From the NCBI RefSeq assembly GCF_003086295.3, contig NC_092054.1, positions 55,653,546 to 55,717,545 of the forward strand: 64,000 nucleotides of DNA, in the 5' to 3' direction. The DNA is from Arachis hypogaea (Eukaryota > Streptophyta > Magnoliopsida > Fabales > Fabaceae). Of this stretch, positions 38,086 through 51,500 are shown piece by piece (position 1 is the first letter of the stretch; the number at the start of each line of letters is the position of its first letter). Made by a program: the position numbers and the translations under genes. The notes under the pieces are model-generated. The model was not told where the DNA came from and made no database searches. It was given only the letters and a program-made list of their open reading frames with translations.

Positions 38086-38462
38086 AGTGTATTTATAACT
38101 TTCGGTTCGCCCAGTGTATTAATTTCTGTTCACTGTGTTCTTTTGGAGTTCTAATGTATTGGTAAATACAGTAATTGCAATCACTGAGAACCTGGAATAA
38201 AACAGCAACCAGACAGTTCCAACAGATATATAATTATTAACATTTGATACATACATTGATATTAAGAATAGATATATACATTAACATTGACACATATACA
38301 TTTGAAAGAAGCATTGTTTGCTTTTTTAACAAGTTATACAAAATATGTACAACTACTATATGCATTGTTTGATACATACATTGACATATATACATTTGAA
38401 GTATGCATTTTTTGCTTTTTAAACAAGTTAAACAAAATATTGTTAATTACAACTAGTATATG

Positions 38463-40652
38463 CTATTTGCTATCTAAATCTCCAGATGTGTATTTACAAT
38501 AAGGGCTGGAGAGGAAAGCAAATGGCTTGGTGAGTCTTATTGCTTCAGATTCTGAAATCACTTGGTCTCTGATTTTGTTTATTTCATGCAATAAAAGATT
38601 TAGACCATATTAGTATCTGAAGTCATCAATGTCTTTCTGCATTTCAATTGAAATGAATTGGTTACATAAGAAATGAACCCAAATGAAATAAGAACAATAT
38701 CATTTAAAGCCCTAATCATAATGTAAAAATGCAATCACAATACCCATAAACCCTAAACACATTAAATATCAAGTAAATCAAAATCACATCAAATAACAAT
38801 AAATTTCATTTAAAGTCCTAGTCATACTATAAAAATGCAATCACAGTTACCCTAAACCCTGAACAAATTAAAAGGAGCCCACCGAACCGAAAAACATTCA
38901 CTTGGTGAATCAAAATTATATGAGCTACCGAACCGAAAATTGTTTATGTGGTGAATTTTGTTGATGAAATTTCAATCAACAAGAATAGTATTTATGCATG
39001 GAATAAAACTATTAAACAGAGTAACAACCAACTTCAAATCTCTAGTTACAATATCAACTTAACTGAATGAAATAAGAAAAGAAAGAAGTTTATTAATTTA
39101 GAAAGTACTTACTTGTGTCCAAGCTTTATATTTATATCTCTTCCCGCTTTTTATTTTTTGTGGATCTATTATTTCGAGCCATTTCATCACGAATATTCCA
39201 CAATCATAGCTAAGCAAGAATTGAGTATAATATGATCAATAGTATATAAAATAAAACACATTAAAGATAGCACTATAGAAGAGAAAGATTCTTACTTTGT
39301 ACGTTGACCATTCAATTGGATATACTCTGCTTCCTCTCCCAGTCCATCCTCCATTAAGGGTTCCGCCCCAGCTTACACCCTCATCTGGGAAATTATTAAA
39401 CCCTGAAAGAGACAAAAAAAAAAAAGTAAATAAACAGAACCAACAACAGTCAACCAAACTCCTCTCATGTACAGAATAATTTGAATAATTTACAAGAAAA
39501 TAACTTACAACAAATTTGTTCAGTTTCTTTCTCGAATCAGGTATATCTTCTGGCTTCTTGTTGATAAGGTCAAGGACATAGAACTTCTTTTTGTTTACAT
39601 CAGCAATCCACAACCACCAATGCCCTCCATTGCAAATTGGGACAAATAGCTGAAGTTTTGGAAAATTATAGAATATTTCAGTCGAAACAATAGCAAACAA
39701 GAGAATTATCAAAGAATTTTTAGAAATTTCAACTTACAAATGGATGCGATACAAGTTTCCTTTTGTCAAGAAACTGGCGGTGGTGGGCATACTGCTTAAA
39801 ATCAAACCTGTAGGCTTTGTTTGTCGTCTTATAGTGTACTCCATGCCATATGTTCCCAACATAAAATTCTGTAAAATGAACATCAGTTAAATCACATTTC
39901 ACTGAATCGAACACAAATCATATGCTGAATAAAACGTGAAAAATATTCAATCATCAAGAGAAAAGTTTTCTTAATACAAAAGAACTCAACAGAAGACATA
40001 AGAATCAGGTGAACCAATATTTACATTCCGACCGAACCGAAAAGTAATCAGTAGTGAATGGGAAATTTAGCTTACCACAATATCCTGCGGAACAATGTAT
40101 ATTTGTTCTTGATACCGCTTAGTTTTTATTTCATTGAGAATCATGCTGTGCATACTAACCACCTACAGGATGAAAATTTATGAGATATACTATATAAGAG
40201 TGTTTAAAAAAATCATTAATGTTAACGCAATTGGAAAAGAATTTACCATGGCATGCACATATTCTTTGGGTATTAGAGACATGAAATATTCTCTTAATCC
40301 CTCGTAGAGTCCCTCATGTTTCAAGACAAATATTGGTTCATATTCATTGGTACCATCTTTTGTTTGTTTCACATGTGTCATCCAATGATAACACTTTTCG
40401 ATCAGCTTGTTTGTGATTTTTGTCTTTTTTTACGGGATTTTGTAAACTTGAGCCGCTGTTAAAGTTGGTTCTGAAGATGTTCCTTCAGCAAATTTTATTG
40501 CTGCTGCCACTCCAGCATCTACCACCGCCTCTGCTAGGATTTCAAGCTGTGAATCACTCTCTTGAGAGGGCTGAGTTGGTTGAGATGCTGGTGGACTTAT
40601 CCCAAGGCTAAAGGAAGGCCTTTCATCTTCCCTTTCCTTAGGTTGAGCAGCA
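38463..40652 (-). pseudogene. Ulp1-like cysteine protease gene, 3' half (catalytic domain)
   Basis: Minus-strand exons with consistent GT-AG borders: 40652-40247, 40162-40076, 39868-39738, 39649-39509, 39402-39296, 39209-39113 and 38636-38463. The first holds a Ser/Pro/Gln-rich linker (ASQPTQPSQESDSQ) and EKCYHWMTHVKQ. The later ones form the C48 (Ulp1) protease fold: catalytic His in GGHWWLWIADV, Asp in FYVLDLIN, Gln in NGQRT and Cys in YDCGIFVMKW. All catalytic positions survive. Damage: TAA at 40430-40432, a frame change near 39840, TAA at 39373-39375 and TAA at 38610-38612. Ulp1 enzymes cleave SUMO precursors or conjugates; whether MULE-borne versions do so is unknown. The 5' half lies beyond LTR element B. 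Confidence 0.85.
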
Positions 40653-40812
40653 CTGCAGAATGATAGATATTTAACAATGATATTAAATAAAAATGATATT
40701 TAATCACTATAGTGAACCGAAATCCAAACAAATAGTGAACCCAAATCCAAACTTACAGTGAACCGAAATTATATTAAACAAAAATGATATCAAAGAAAAG
40801 CAAGTAACATAC

Positions 40813-42431
40813 TGATAAACCACTATTTTATGGTTTATCCTGTGCTTAATCTAGTGGATTTTATCCATTATTCTCACACTTATGCATACAATTCGCATGT
40901 TTTACATTTTCCTTTCTGATTTTGTGCTATGATTGAAAACATGCTTCTTTGGCCTTAAAAGTTGCTAATTATTAATCCTCTCTTATTACCATTCGATGCC
41001 TTGATATGTGTGTTAAGTGTTTTCAGGATTTATAGGGCAGGAATGGCTTAGAGGATGGAAATGAAGCATGCAAAAGTGGAAGGAATACAAGAAATTGAAG
41101 GAATTGCTAAAGCTGTGTAGCCTGACCTCTTCGTACTAATTTGACCATAACTTGAGCTACAGAGGTCCAAATGAAACAGTTCTAGTTGCGTTGGAAAGCT
41201 AACATCTGGGGCTTCGCAACGATATATAATTTGCCATAGCTTCCCCGAAGATAGGTGACACGCACGCATGGATCACGCGCACACGTGACCTGGCAAAAAT
41301 CCAATCCACGCTCACGCATGGACGACGCGAACGCGTGCCTGTCGCAGAGCACAAAATGACGCGTACGCATGACTGACGCGTACGAGTGACAAGGAAAATT
41401 CACAAATGACGCACACGCATGACCCACACACACGCGTGACGGACACCACATGCAGAAAATTGCAGAAGTTGCCCTCAGCGATTTCTGGGTCCTTTTTCGG
41501 CCCAAACCCAAGCCCAGAAACACAGAATAGAGGCTGGAGAATGAGGTAATCAAATCATTCATTCAACATACATTCCATAATTCACAATTTAAGGTTTTAT
41601 ATGTAGTTTTAGAGAGAGAGAGGTTCTCTCCTCTCTCTTAGGTTTTTAGGATTAGGATTTCTCTTAGTTTATGGTTATTTCTTCATTCCAGGTTCAATAT
41701 TCCTTTACTTTAGTTTCTCTTCTACCTTTATTCATTCTATTACTTTAGTTGATTACTTGATGTTGCCAATTTGATTTATGAATTTCTATGTTTAAATTAA
41801 TTTTCTATTTAATATAATTTGAGGTATTTCAGATTTAAGATTGCTTTATTCTATTTATGATATAAATAATTTGGATTTTTTCCCTTTTGGCTTTGGTTGA
41901 GTAATTGGTGACACTTGAATTGTCAAATTCAGCAGTTGATTGAAAATTGGAATTCGCTGATTAATTTGAATCCCTCTAAAGCTATTCTTTCCATAGGAGT
42001 TGACTAGGACTTGAGGAATCAAGTTGATTAGTCCGCTTGACTTTCCTTTATTTAGTAAGGGTTAACTAAGTGGGAGCAATAAACAATTCTCATCACACCT
42101 GATAAGGATAACTAGGATGGGATTTCTAGTTCTCATACCTTGCCAAGAGTTTTTCTAGTAATTAATTTGCTTTCCTGCTATTTAATTTCCCTATTCAACC
42201 TTTTAAAAACCCATAAATATACATTTTTCCATAACCAATAATAAATCATAACTTCCTGCAATTCCTTGAGAAGACGACCCGAGATTTAAATACTTCGGTT
42301 ATTAATTTTATTGGGTTTGCTTAAGTGACAAACAAGTTTTTGTACGAAAGAATTTTCTGTTGGTTTAGAAACTATACTTACAACGCGATTATTTTTATAA
42401 AATTCCTTACTAGCAGAAAATCCTATCGTCA
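40813..42431 (+). repeat. 5' LTR of element B
   Basis: 1619 bp, begins TGATAAACCACTATTTTATG and ends ATCCTATCGTCA. It contains an ACGCGT/CACGCATG palindromic zone at about 41250-41450. Confidence 0.93.
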
Positions 42432-42434
42432 AAA

Positions 42435-42452
42435 TGGCGCCATTGCCGGGGA
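42435..42452 (+). other. Primer binding site of element B
   Basis: TGGCGCCATTGCCGGGGA, one mismatch to the complement of the tRNA-Asp 3' end, 3 bp after the 5' LTR. Confidence 0.88.
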
Positions 42453-42550
42453 ATTGCAATTGTGTGCCTTATTATTGGTTATTGTAAATATTTTATTTTG
42501 CTTATTTATTTGTTTTTATTTTTGTTTTTTTTTAATTTTTATTAGTTACC

Positions 42551-43873
42551 ATGAGTTCTCACCCCCGTCGCTTTAAGTTTGGTTCTAATGTTGTTGAATG
42601 GAATGGAAGCTATAACAGAAACATGCATCAAGGTCGAAACAATTACAGATGGAAGGAGCCACGATGATCTGATCAACTCTATCAGCAACAACACCTTCCA
42701 AGATACCATGGACAACGACCATTCTACAATGCATGCCAAGACAATAGTCATGGTGGACCCTTTCGTGACAAACCACCTCCACCAATTTACTATGGTCAAG
42801 AGCCATTCTGAGGTGCGTACCAAGATGATAGATATGGTGGACCCACTTTTAGTTACCAACAAGCCCCATCATATGCCAATGAACCACCACCTCAACATAG
42901 CTTTGAACCACCTTACTCACAAGCCACCTACAACCATTCACCTCCATATGACCCTAACCTTTATCCACCCCAATTCCAATCCAATTACTCCCACGAACCA
43001 CCACTTCCATATGCACCATGTCCACATCCATCGACCCAAGAATCACAGGCTCACCTCAAGGAAACAGTAGATCAATTTCATGCAACCCTGCATCAACTGG
43101 AACAAGCGATAAACCAATTAGCTTCCCGACATTCGGGCACTCAAGGAACTCCCATGGCTTCATGTGGAGAATCTAATGAAGAACGTAGTATGAAGGAGAC
43201 ACTAGAAACTCCAGTTGATAATACGGAGCATGATTTTGTACTGGAACAAGTAGAGGAAGCTGAAATTATCAAGGAAGAAGAATTCGTTGAAGACTTAGGA
43301 GACGCTGAACCTCCATGGGAATCAAGAATTATGGAGAATTCCGCCAAGAAATTTGCAATAGATGCTAAGGAGGATAGTGCACAACCCCCAAAGCATGTAC
43401 CTTATGAAGAAATGGACGGAACAGATCAAGAAGCAAGTTTTCTTGGTAGTGATGATTATGAACCAAGCTCTCCTAATGATGAACCTGCAGTCACAATTGA
43501 ACTCTTTGAGCTAGAAGAATCTTCCCCGAGCGAATAAGAAGATGATGCGGAGGTAGACTTTTCTCAACCCCCAACTTATGACTTGAGTGATGAGGAAGAA
43601 ATCGAAGACTTTGATCAAGACGTGGTTGCAGTTGAAGAGGTTTGTAAGGAAGTGGAATTATTCACAGAAGAGTACAAGGAAGTGGAGCTTGAAATACCAC
43701 TGGAAACACCTCCCCCAAGGCCATTACCACCCAATACAAACTTCAAGTGGGTGAAATCATTAGCCTTTATCTTCACCTTTCCACTTGAATATAGTTTGCT
43801 TGAGACCGATGGCCAGCTTAGAGCTCTTTGTGGCTTTAAGAGTAAGCGGGAGATGGTTAGTAATAGGAGTTAG
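42551..43873 (+). pseudogene. Gag-like ORF of element B
   Basis: One frame runs from ATG at 42551 (MSSHPRRFKFGSNVV) to TAG at 43871-43873 and is interrupted by TGA at 42665, TGA at 42809 and TAA at 43535. The N-terminal third is rich in Pro, Tyr, Gln and His (QAPSYANEPPPQHSFEPPYS). A helical stretch (LHQLEQAINQLA) is next, then a strongly acidic region (VEEAEIIKEEEFVEDLGD; VEEVCKEVELFTEEYKEVEL). The AQPPKHV block matches AQPPRHD in element A. It lacks a recognisable retrotransposon gag fold, zinc knuckle or pol. It is the only protein the element encodes besides a possible short frame near 45347. Function is unknown, probably particle- or RNA-related by position. Confidence 0.7.
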
Positions 43874-44255
43874 CACCCAAGGTTCAATACGATTTCACGC
43901 TCCAATTGGAAGTGCAAGGATTGGTACAGAGCTCGATTGAATGGGTCTCGGAAGATGTTTGGGTATCTCAGTGAGAGTTCAAATTACTTATCACCCTGTT
44001 GGAACGAAGATGGTCAATAAGAAGACGGGTACAAAAGCAAGGTTTGGGACCCCGGAATTCAGTCTAGCAATCAACACTCTTGGGGACTTGTCACTTGCTT
44101 AATCTTGCTTGAAGGATCTTTGCGCCTAGTTTGGGATCCAGGAGACCATTGGAATTACAAACATTGGTGGGGATTCCCGGATGAGTTCAAGCACAAGCCA
44201 CCATAACAGGGAGCTCATCAAATGTCCAACTTAAGGACTTTAACTAAAAGTGTTA

Positions 44256-44273
44256 GGTGGGAGACAACCCACC
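44256..44273 (+). ncRNA. Conserved stem-loop after the ORF of element B
   Basis: GGTGGGAGACAACCCACC can fold into a 6-bp stem with a 6-nt loop (AGACAA). Element C has GCTGGGAGGCAACCCAGC just after its pol stop. The second base pair is G-C here and C-G there, so pairing is kept while sequence changes. Interpreted as an RNA element of the retrotransposon transcript; its role is unknown. Confidence 0.55.
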
Positions 44274-44416
44274 ATGGTATGATCGTTCTTTTTCAGTCTT
44301 AGTTTTATTTTATTTTATTTTATTCTTAGTTCTATTTTATTTTATTTTTCTTAGTGTTCATTCATAATACCTACATCAGCATTTGCATTCTGCATACTGC
44401 ATAAAAAAAGGGGAGA

Positions 44417-44790
44417 AAAGCGCATTCCACGCGTGCGCGTGAATCACGCGCACGCGTCACATGCGACGCTAAACCTTACAGAAAGTCACGCGGGAGCTGT
44501 GCAGGAAGGGTGCCTTGCGCACGAGCCAACCCACGCGTACGCGTGGGCGACGCGTGCGCGTCACCCGTATTTCAGTCACCCCACGCGTAAGCGTACGCTG
44601 CTGACGCTTACGCGTGCGTCACCAGATTGGTGTCAATGAGTGATTTGGCCGAAAGTTGTGCTGCCTTGGTGCTGGTATTGTGCGTTTAGCATAACCAGTG
44701 GTCACGCGTACGCATGACTGACGCTTACGCGTCACTAGGATTCTTGCTCAACCACGCGAAAGTGTGGACGACGCTTACGCGTCGCTTCAC
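44417..44790 (+). repeat. ACGCGT/CACGCGTG palindromic zone of element B
   Basis: A dense series of palindromes such as CACGCGTACGCGTG, CACGCGTGCGCGTG and ACGCTTACGCGT. They are GC-rich and CpG-dense in an AT-rich element. The same motifs occur in both LTRs (41250-41450 and 47395-47590). Confidence 0.85.
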
Positions 44791-46942
44791 ATATTCCATT
44801 ATTCTCCTTTTCTTTTCTCCTTTCTCCTTCTTTCTCTCCCCTTTCTTACTTTCTTTTTCTTCATCTCTTTAACTTCTCATCCTTCTTTTCTTTCATTCTA
44901 TTTTACTTAATTTATCTGCATACTTTTATTCATTACATTTTAATTTTGTACATATTTTTATTTTCTTTTCTAAATTTATTATTTTTCCGTTGGTGTTAAA
45001 TTTTCTTATTTAACTGTTGCATCTTCTCTTGAATTATTCTGGTGCTTCATGACTTGTTTTATTCTGATTGGGTAGTATTATTTAAAATCAATGCTAATCT
45101 TTTATGATACTTGTACTCCTCTTGCATTGATATGAACTTATACTGTCTTTCATTACCCACACTCCTCCCCTTTGTTGCAAATTTTACACCACTGGTATGC
45201 CATGTGCTTATATTGTTTTCTCACTTGCATGTTGTAGCTACCATGTAATTGAGACCCCCATTATTTGGCATTAACCCACCCATACTTTGTTTATTTTCTT
45301 CTCTTTATTTCTGGGTTACTTTTCTTCTTTTTCCTCTTCTTTCAGGATGGCCACCGAGGAAGGGAAACGGAAAACCTTTACATGAGCAACAAACAAGTTC
45401 CATATGCACAATCTTTGGAGAAAAGCATCAGTATAGCAACCCGTCCACTTGCACATCTCAGCATGCACCGAGGACAGTGCAATCTTTAAGTGTGGAGAGG
45501 TCGATACCGATCTCCATGGGTTAGTTATTTTCTTCCCAACACCAATGTCTTATTTTCTTTATTAGTTCATTGTTGCATTTACATGTTTGATTGCATGTTT
45601 TCTTTATTTTGTGCATATTTTACCACTGCTTGGTTAAAGTAATGAGTTTCTTTTTAAGACTTTATAGTATTTCACAAATTTAAATTTAAATTTTTGTTTT
45701 AAAACTTGTTTGAAGATTGTAAATTGGAACATAGTTTATAGCTAAAAACACACAACCCGTGAGATTTGAGCTTAATTACATAGTTACACTATTTAACCAT
45801 AATATTTTAATTCTTATGTGTTTACTTCTCTATAATTGTGATCTTTATTTTGTTCCAGTCTATATGTCCATTATTTAGTGTATTTACATGCTTGCATATG
45901 ATTGAGGTCATCATTTGTTTTTGCTCACTTATCCCAAATAGCCTACCCTTCCATTTACCTTTGTTAGCCACTTTGAGCCTTTTTAATCCCTATTTGTTCT
46001 ATATTTAACCACATCACTAGCCTTAAGCAAAAAAATAAGTAATCACCCCAATTGAATCTTTGGTTAGCTTAAGATAGAGATTGTGTATCAAATAAGTGTG
46101 GGGAAACTGTGGGAACATGGGTTAATAAGGGAATATGTTATGTTTTTACTTTGATAAAATATTGGAAATTTGGGTACCTACTCATGTGAGACCAGAAAAA
46201 TTAAAAATCCATGTGCATTGATAAGTTATGTTTATTTTTCTATTTAAAAAAAATCCAAAAAAAATATTCAATAAATAAGTAAATAAATAAGGGGACAAAA
46301 TTACCCCAATGTAATGTTAAGTTAATGAAAAGATTAATGCATATGTGATACAAATTAAAAGAAAAGTTGATGCATGAGTATGTAATACAAAAGTGGGAAT
46401 TTTGGGTAGCTAGGCATGAATTTAAAAGTATATAGAGTATGTATAGGTGAAAGCTTAGGTTAATTAAAGATTCATATTTCAGCTCACTTAGCCATATATA
46501 TACCTTTACCTTTACCTTGGCCCCATTACAACCTTGAGAAGACCTCATGATATTTGCATTGGTACATTAAATATTTGTTGATTGGTTAGGTGAAGAACAA
46601 AGTTTAGAAAGCATGACTAGAGAAGAGTAGAGTGAATTACCCTATACATTTGAGTGATTAGAGTGCACACACACTACTAGTGACGGTTCAATCCTTGATT
46701 CTATATTCCCTGCTTTGATGAGCTGTCTTCTTACAAGTTTACTTGTCTTTTATTGTATAATTTGAATTAGTGAAATTTGATTTATGTTTGTCTTGAAGAG
46801 CTTATTTACTTTTAACCAAGAAGGTAGAAACATCTTAGCATGTAGCTGCATTCATATAGATAGGTTGCATTTCATACATTCTACCATTCCTCTTCACTCT
46901 CTTATAGCTTCTCTTGAGCTTAGCATGAGGACATGCTAATGT
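44791..46942 (+). other. 3' spacer of element B
   Basis: Mostly CT-rich then AT-rich sequence. A short frame beginning MATEEGKRKTF at 45352 lies where the 3' ORF of elements A and C would start, but stops soon after. No other coding signal. Confidence 0.6.
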
Positions 46943-46958
46943 TTAAGTGTGGGGAGAT
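46943..46958 (+). other. Polypurine tract of element B
   Basis: TTAAGTGTGGGGAGAT directly precedes the 3' LTR. Confidence 0.8.
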
Positions 46959-48551
46959 TGATAAACCACTATTTTATGGTTTATCCTGTGCTTAATCTAG
47001 TGGATTTTATCCATTATTCTCACACTTATGCATACAATTCACATGTTTTACATTTTCCTTCCTGATTTTGTGCTATGATTGAAAACATGCTTCTTTGGCC
47101 TTAAAAATTGCTAATTATTAATCCTCTCTTATTACCATTCGATGCCTTGATATGTGTGTTAAGTGTTTTCAGGGTTTATAGGGCAGGAATGGTTTAGAGG
47201 ATGGAAAGGAAGCATGCAAAAATGGAAGGAATACAAGAAATTGAAGGAATTGCTAAAGCTGTCCAACCTGACCTCTTCGTACTAATTCGACCATAACCTG
47301 AGCTACAAAGGTCCAAATGAGGCGGTTCTAGTTGCATTGGAAAGCTAACATCCGGGGCTTCGCAAAGATATATAATTTTCCATAGCTGCCCCAAAGATAG
47401 GTGACGCGCACACGTGGATCACGCGCACGCGTGACCTGGCAAAAATCCAATCCACGCTCACGCATGGACGGCGCGAATGCGTGCCTGGCACAGAGCACAA
47501 ATGACGCGTACGCGTGATTGACGTGTACGCGTGACAAGAAAAATCCCCAGATGATGCGCACGCGTGACCCACGCGCACGCGTGACGGACACCACATGCAG
47601 AAAATTGTAGAAGTCGCCCCCAGCGATTTCTGGGCCATTTTCGGCCCAAACCCAAGCCCAGAAACACAGAATAGAGGTTGGAGAATGAGGTAATCAAATC
47701 ATTCATTCAACATACATTCCATAATTCACAATTTAAGGTTTTATATGTAGTTTTAGAGAGAGAGAGAGGTTCTCTCTTCTCTCTTAGGTTTTTAGGATTA
47801 GGATTTCTCTTAGTTTATGGTTATTTCTTCATTCCAGGTTCAATATTCTTTTACTTTTGTTTCTCTTCTACCTTTATTCATTCTATTACTTTAGTTGATT
47901 ACTTGATGTTGCCAATTTGATTTATGAATTCCTATGTTTAAATTGATTTTCTATTTAATATAAATTGAGGTATTTCAGATTTAAGATTGCTTTATTCTAT
48001 TTATGATATAAATAATTTGGATTTTTCCCCTTTTAGCTTTGGTTGAGTAATTGGTGACACTTGAGTTATCAAACTCAGCAGTTGATTGAAAATTGGAATT
48101 TGCTGATTAATTTGGATCCCTCTAAAGCTAGTCTTTCCATAGGAGTTGACTAGGACTTGAGGAATCAAGTTGATTAGTCCGCTTGACTTTCCTTTATTTA
48201 GTAAGGGTTCTCATCACACCTGATAAGGATAACTAGGATGAGATTTTTAGTTCTCATACCTTGCCAAGAGTTTTTCTAGTTATTACTTTGCTTTTCTGCT
48301 ATTTAATTTCCCTATTTAACCTTCCAAAAACCCATAAATATACCTTTTTCCATAACCAATAATAAATCATACCTCACTGCAATTCCTTGAGAAGACACCC
48401 GAGATTTAAATACTTCGGTTATTAATTTTATTGGGTTTGCTTAAGTGACAAACAAATTTTTGTACGAAAGAATTTTTTATTGGTTTAGAAACTATACTTA
48501 CAACGCGATTATTTTTATAAAATTCTTTACTAGCAGAAAATCCGATCGTTA
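46959..48551 (+). repeat. 3' LTR of element B
   Basis: 1593 bp, direct copy of 40813-42431, ending ATCCGATCGTTA. Compared with the 5' LTR it has a deletion of about 27 bp near 48208. Confidence 0.93.
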
Positions 48552-51500
48552 CATGCCTGTCAAATGATGACAAGATTAGAGTTTCTTTTTCTGACTGCTG
48601 TGCCGCTTGAGGTTCTTGTGATTGTTCTTCATCAGAAACTTGATAGACATCAGCATCCTTGAAAAACTCTTCAATAACAGAGCTTGTAAGAGACCCTGTA
48701 ACAGCCTGCTTTTTGGGTTCTGGAGGGCAGCTATAAGAAACAGAAGAGAGTCCAAAGACAACAACACATTCAATTCTTTTCTGATTTCAACTGAACCATA
48801 ATTAAACCATGTATAAGCAGTAAACATTATTGATATTTATATAAGTAGTAAAACTTACACATCAACAGGTTCTTCTTGTTTGGATTGTTGCGCTGTTGAT
48901 TCTTCGCAGGGCTGTTCCAGAGGTCTGCTTCATTAAACAGTAAACATTTCTATAATTATCCCAAACTATTATCATATTTAACAATGATATTTAACAGAAA
49001 TTACACTAATCATTGTAGTGAACCGAAAACCAAAGTTATACTGAGCCAAAATCCAAACTTACAGTGAACCGAAATTATATTAAACAAAAGTGATATTAAA
49101 GAATTTAATGCTTACACATTAACATGTGCTTCTTGTTCTGATTGTTGTTGCACCGGTGGTTCTTGGGCTTGTTGCTGTTGTTCTTTTGCAGGGCTGTTGC
49201 ATTAAATAGAAAATAGTTCATTAACAACCGTTAAAATTAATAAAAAGAATTTTTATGTGAAACTTACTCTTTCTTAGAAATTTCATACACATAGTCATCT
49301 TTGAATAAGTCTTCAATTACAGAACTCTTAAGAGATACTGTAACACCCTACTTTTCAGCTTCTTGAGGGTAGCTGTAATAAGCAGAAGAGAGTCCAAAGA
49401 CAAGAACACATTGAATTCATTTCTGGTTTCAACTGAACCATAATTAAACCATTTATAAGCAGTAAATATTAAACAAGATTCATGTGGTGAATAAATATTT
49501 ATTAACTTACTCATTATTAGAAGTTTGTTGTGTTTTCTCTTGTGGAGGGACATAGATGAAGTCATCCTTCATCAACTCTTCCTAAACTGAACTTGGAGGA
49601 GACAATGCAAGAGGAGGTCTAAGGAATGTAAACAAAAATAAAGTTAATGTTGAATAATTAGAATTTGTTTTGAAAAATAGGAATTTGCACATTGAAAAAC
49701 TCACTTCCAAAGGTTCAGAACGAGTTTGTTGTTGAAACTCAATGATTTGTACTTCAGATTCAGGTATAGCTCTAGTGACATTTAAACACAGTTTTCTTGT
49801 GATTAATTAAACAAAAATTATTAACTAAATCTAAAAGAGTAACATAAATATTTTTAACTTACACTTGTAGAGTTTTAGACATCTTTCTTGGGAAGATTTT
49901 CTTTTTTCTAAAATATTTGATCGGGCTTTCTGGGGTATTTTTCCTAAAAGAAAATAACAAATTAAAATTAGAAACCAAGATTAAAAGTAGAGGTCTAGAA
50001 AGATATTAAATTCATTTTTGGGCAACCACCGAACCGAAAATACAATATGCAGTGAACCAATTTACCTGGTATTGCTCGCAGCATTTACAGAAGGTGTAGA
50101 GCTTCCTTGAGTCTGTAAGACTTGCTCACTATCCATATTTACAGTCGGCACCCTAAGCAATATAAATAAATATTAGTAATTGAATCTAGAGGAATTAGAA
50201 AAGGTTGTAGCAAAAGTAAGCAAAGTAAGAAAAAGAATTCAGGAATAATAAACTGAATCTTACGTTTGAGAGAAATCATTTTGTGCCTGTGGAGAGTCAA
50301 ACTGATCCGGAGCAATGTTTGTTGACTGAGCTCCATAATTTCTTTTCTTTGATCTTTTTTTCCCTTATCATCTCCAATGCTCATTTTCTTTTTTCGGCAG
50401 CATTGTCTTTTGCTTGTTCAGTTTTGAAAGTTCATAAAATAAGTATCAAGGAACCTAAAATATAAGTATCAGTAAAAGAAAATATGATTTGAGAAACTTA
50501 CTCCTTGTCAGGTTGGGTTGGTGTTTTTGCCACCCTTTCTGGTTGTTTTCTTCTTTTTATTATGGGTGTTTTCTCAATTTCATTTTCTCTGTAAAACAGA
50601 TAAACACATTGAATTTATACCGGAGACAAAACACTAACAATGAAGTCAACCAAACCCACAGATACCACCGAACCAAAATAAATTAAATTGCTAAACCGAA
50701 ACTTAGAAGCCCACCGAACCGAAAATAAAAATATATGCAATCAACAAAACGTCTCATAGAAATTATGCAATACTTACTCGTTTTCAGATTCGGTTGTGGT
50801 CTCTGAATCTATAGGCACAGGCTTTTTGTCTTTTTGGTTTATTTTTTAACCACCTTCAATGGTTTTTTCTTTTCTTTGTTGTGGTTTTTTTATTTCTTCT
50901 TCTCTGCAATACATAAGAACAAGCGCATAAGAACAAATTTAAGCAAATACAAATTAAATGAAATTGATATGAAAATTAAACTTTCTGGCTTTCGGATTCA
51001 GATCCAAAAAGTCTTTCCTCTTCTGAAGAAGAATCCGTCTCAACAATTTTCTCTTTTATTTTCTTTTCTTTTTCTTTTTTTTGTCCAAGTTACTTGTTTT
51101 TGTTTTTTCTTTCTTTTTTGCTTTCTGTACAGAAGTCCCTAAAACAAAAATAAGGTCTCAATTATTCAATCATCAAAATAACAAATTAACAATTTGGTGA
51201 ACCAAATGAAGTAATCCTACCGAACCGAAAAATATTCATATGGTGAATAGTACATGACAACTATTTATTCATCAAGAAAAATGTTTCTTAATGCAGAAAC
51301 ATTCAAATGAATAAACTAACAATTGCAAGTAGGACAAATAATTTAATTATAACCTAAAAGCATTTCAAAGCAAATTTTTCGGAAAATTTTAGTAAAGTAT
51401 TTACCAATGGTTGTGTTGTTTCGGATGAAATTAGTTCAATGATCATTTCCCTTGTCTAATGGGCCACCATGGTGCAGGGGGAGCATCAGGTGCAAACGGG

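Larger units (their letters stand above)
40808..48556 (+). mobile_element. LTR retrotransposon B: non-autonomous Athila-like gypsy
   Basis: Full structure: 5-bp target sites CATAC (40808-40812) and CATGC (48552-48556), 5' LTR 40813-42431, primer site 42435-42452, gag-like ORF 42551-43873, stem-loop 44256-44273, palindromic zone 44417-44790, spacer, purine tract and 3' LTR 46959-48551. No protease, reverse transcriptase or integrase is present. It lies antisense inside the Ulp1-like gene of the MULE. By eye the LTRs differ at about 20 of the first 430 positions, mostly transitions, and the 3' LTR lacks about 27 bp near 48208, so insertion is not recent. Confidence 0.92.

Noticed and set aside
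42579..43070. His/Met/Thr-rich open frame of 163 codons in element B
   Set aside because: Out of frame with the gag-like ORF (ATG at 42551), whose composition and continuation to 43873 are far more consistent.
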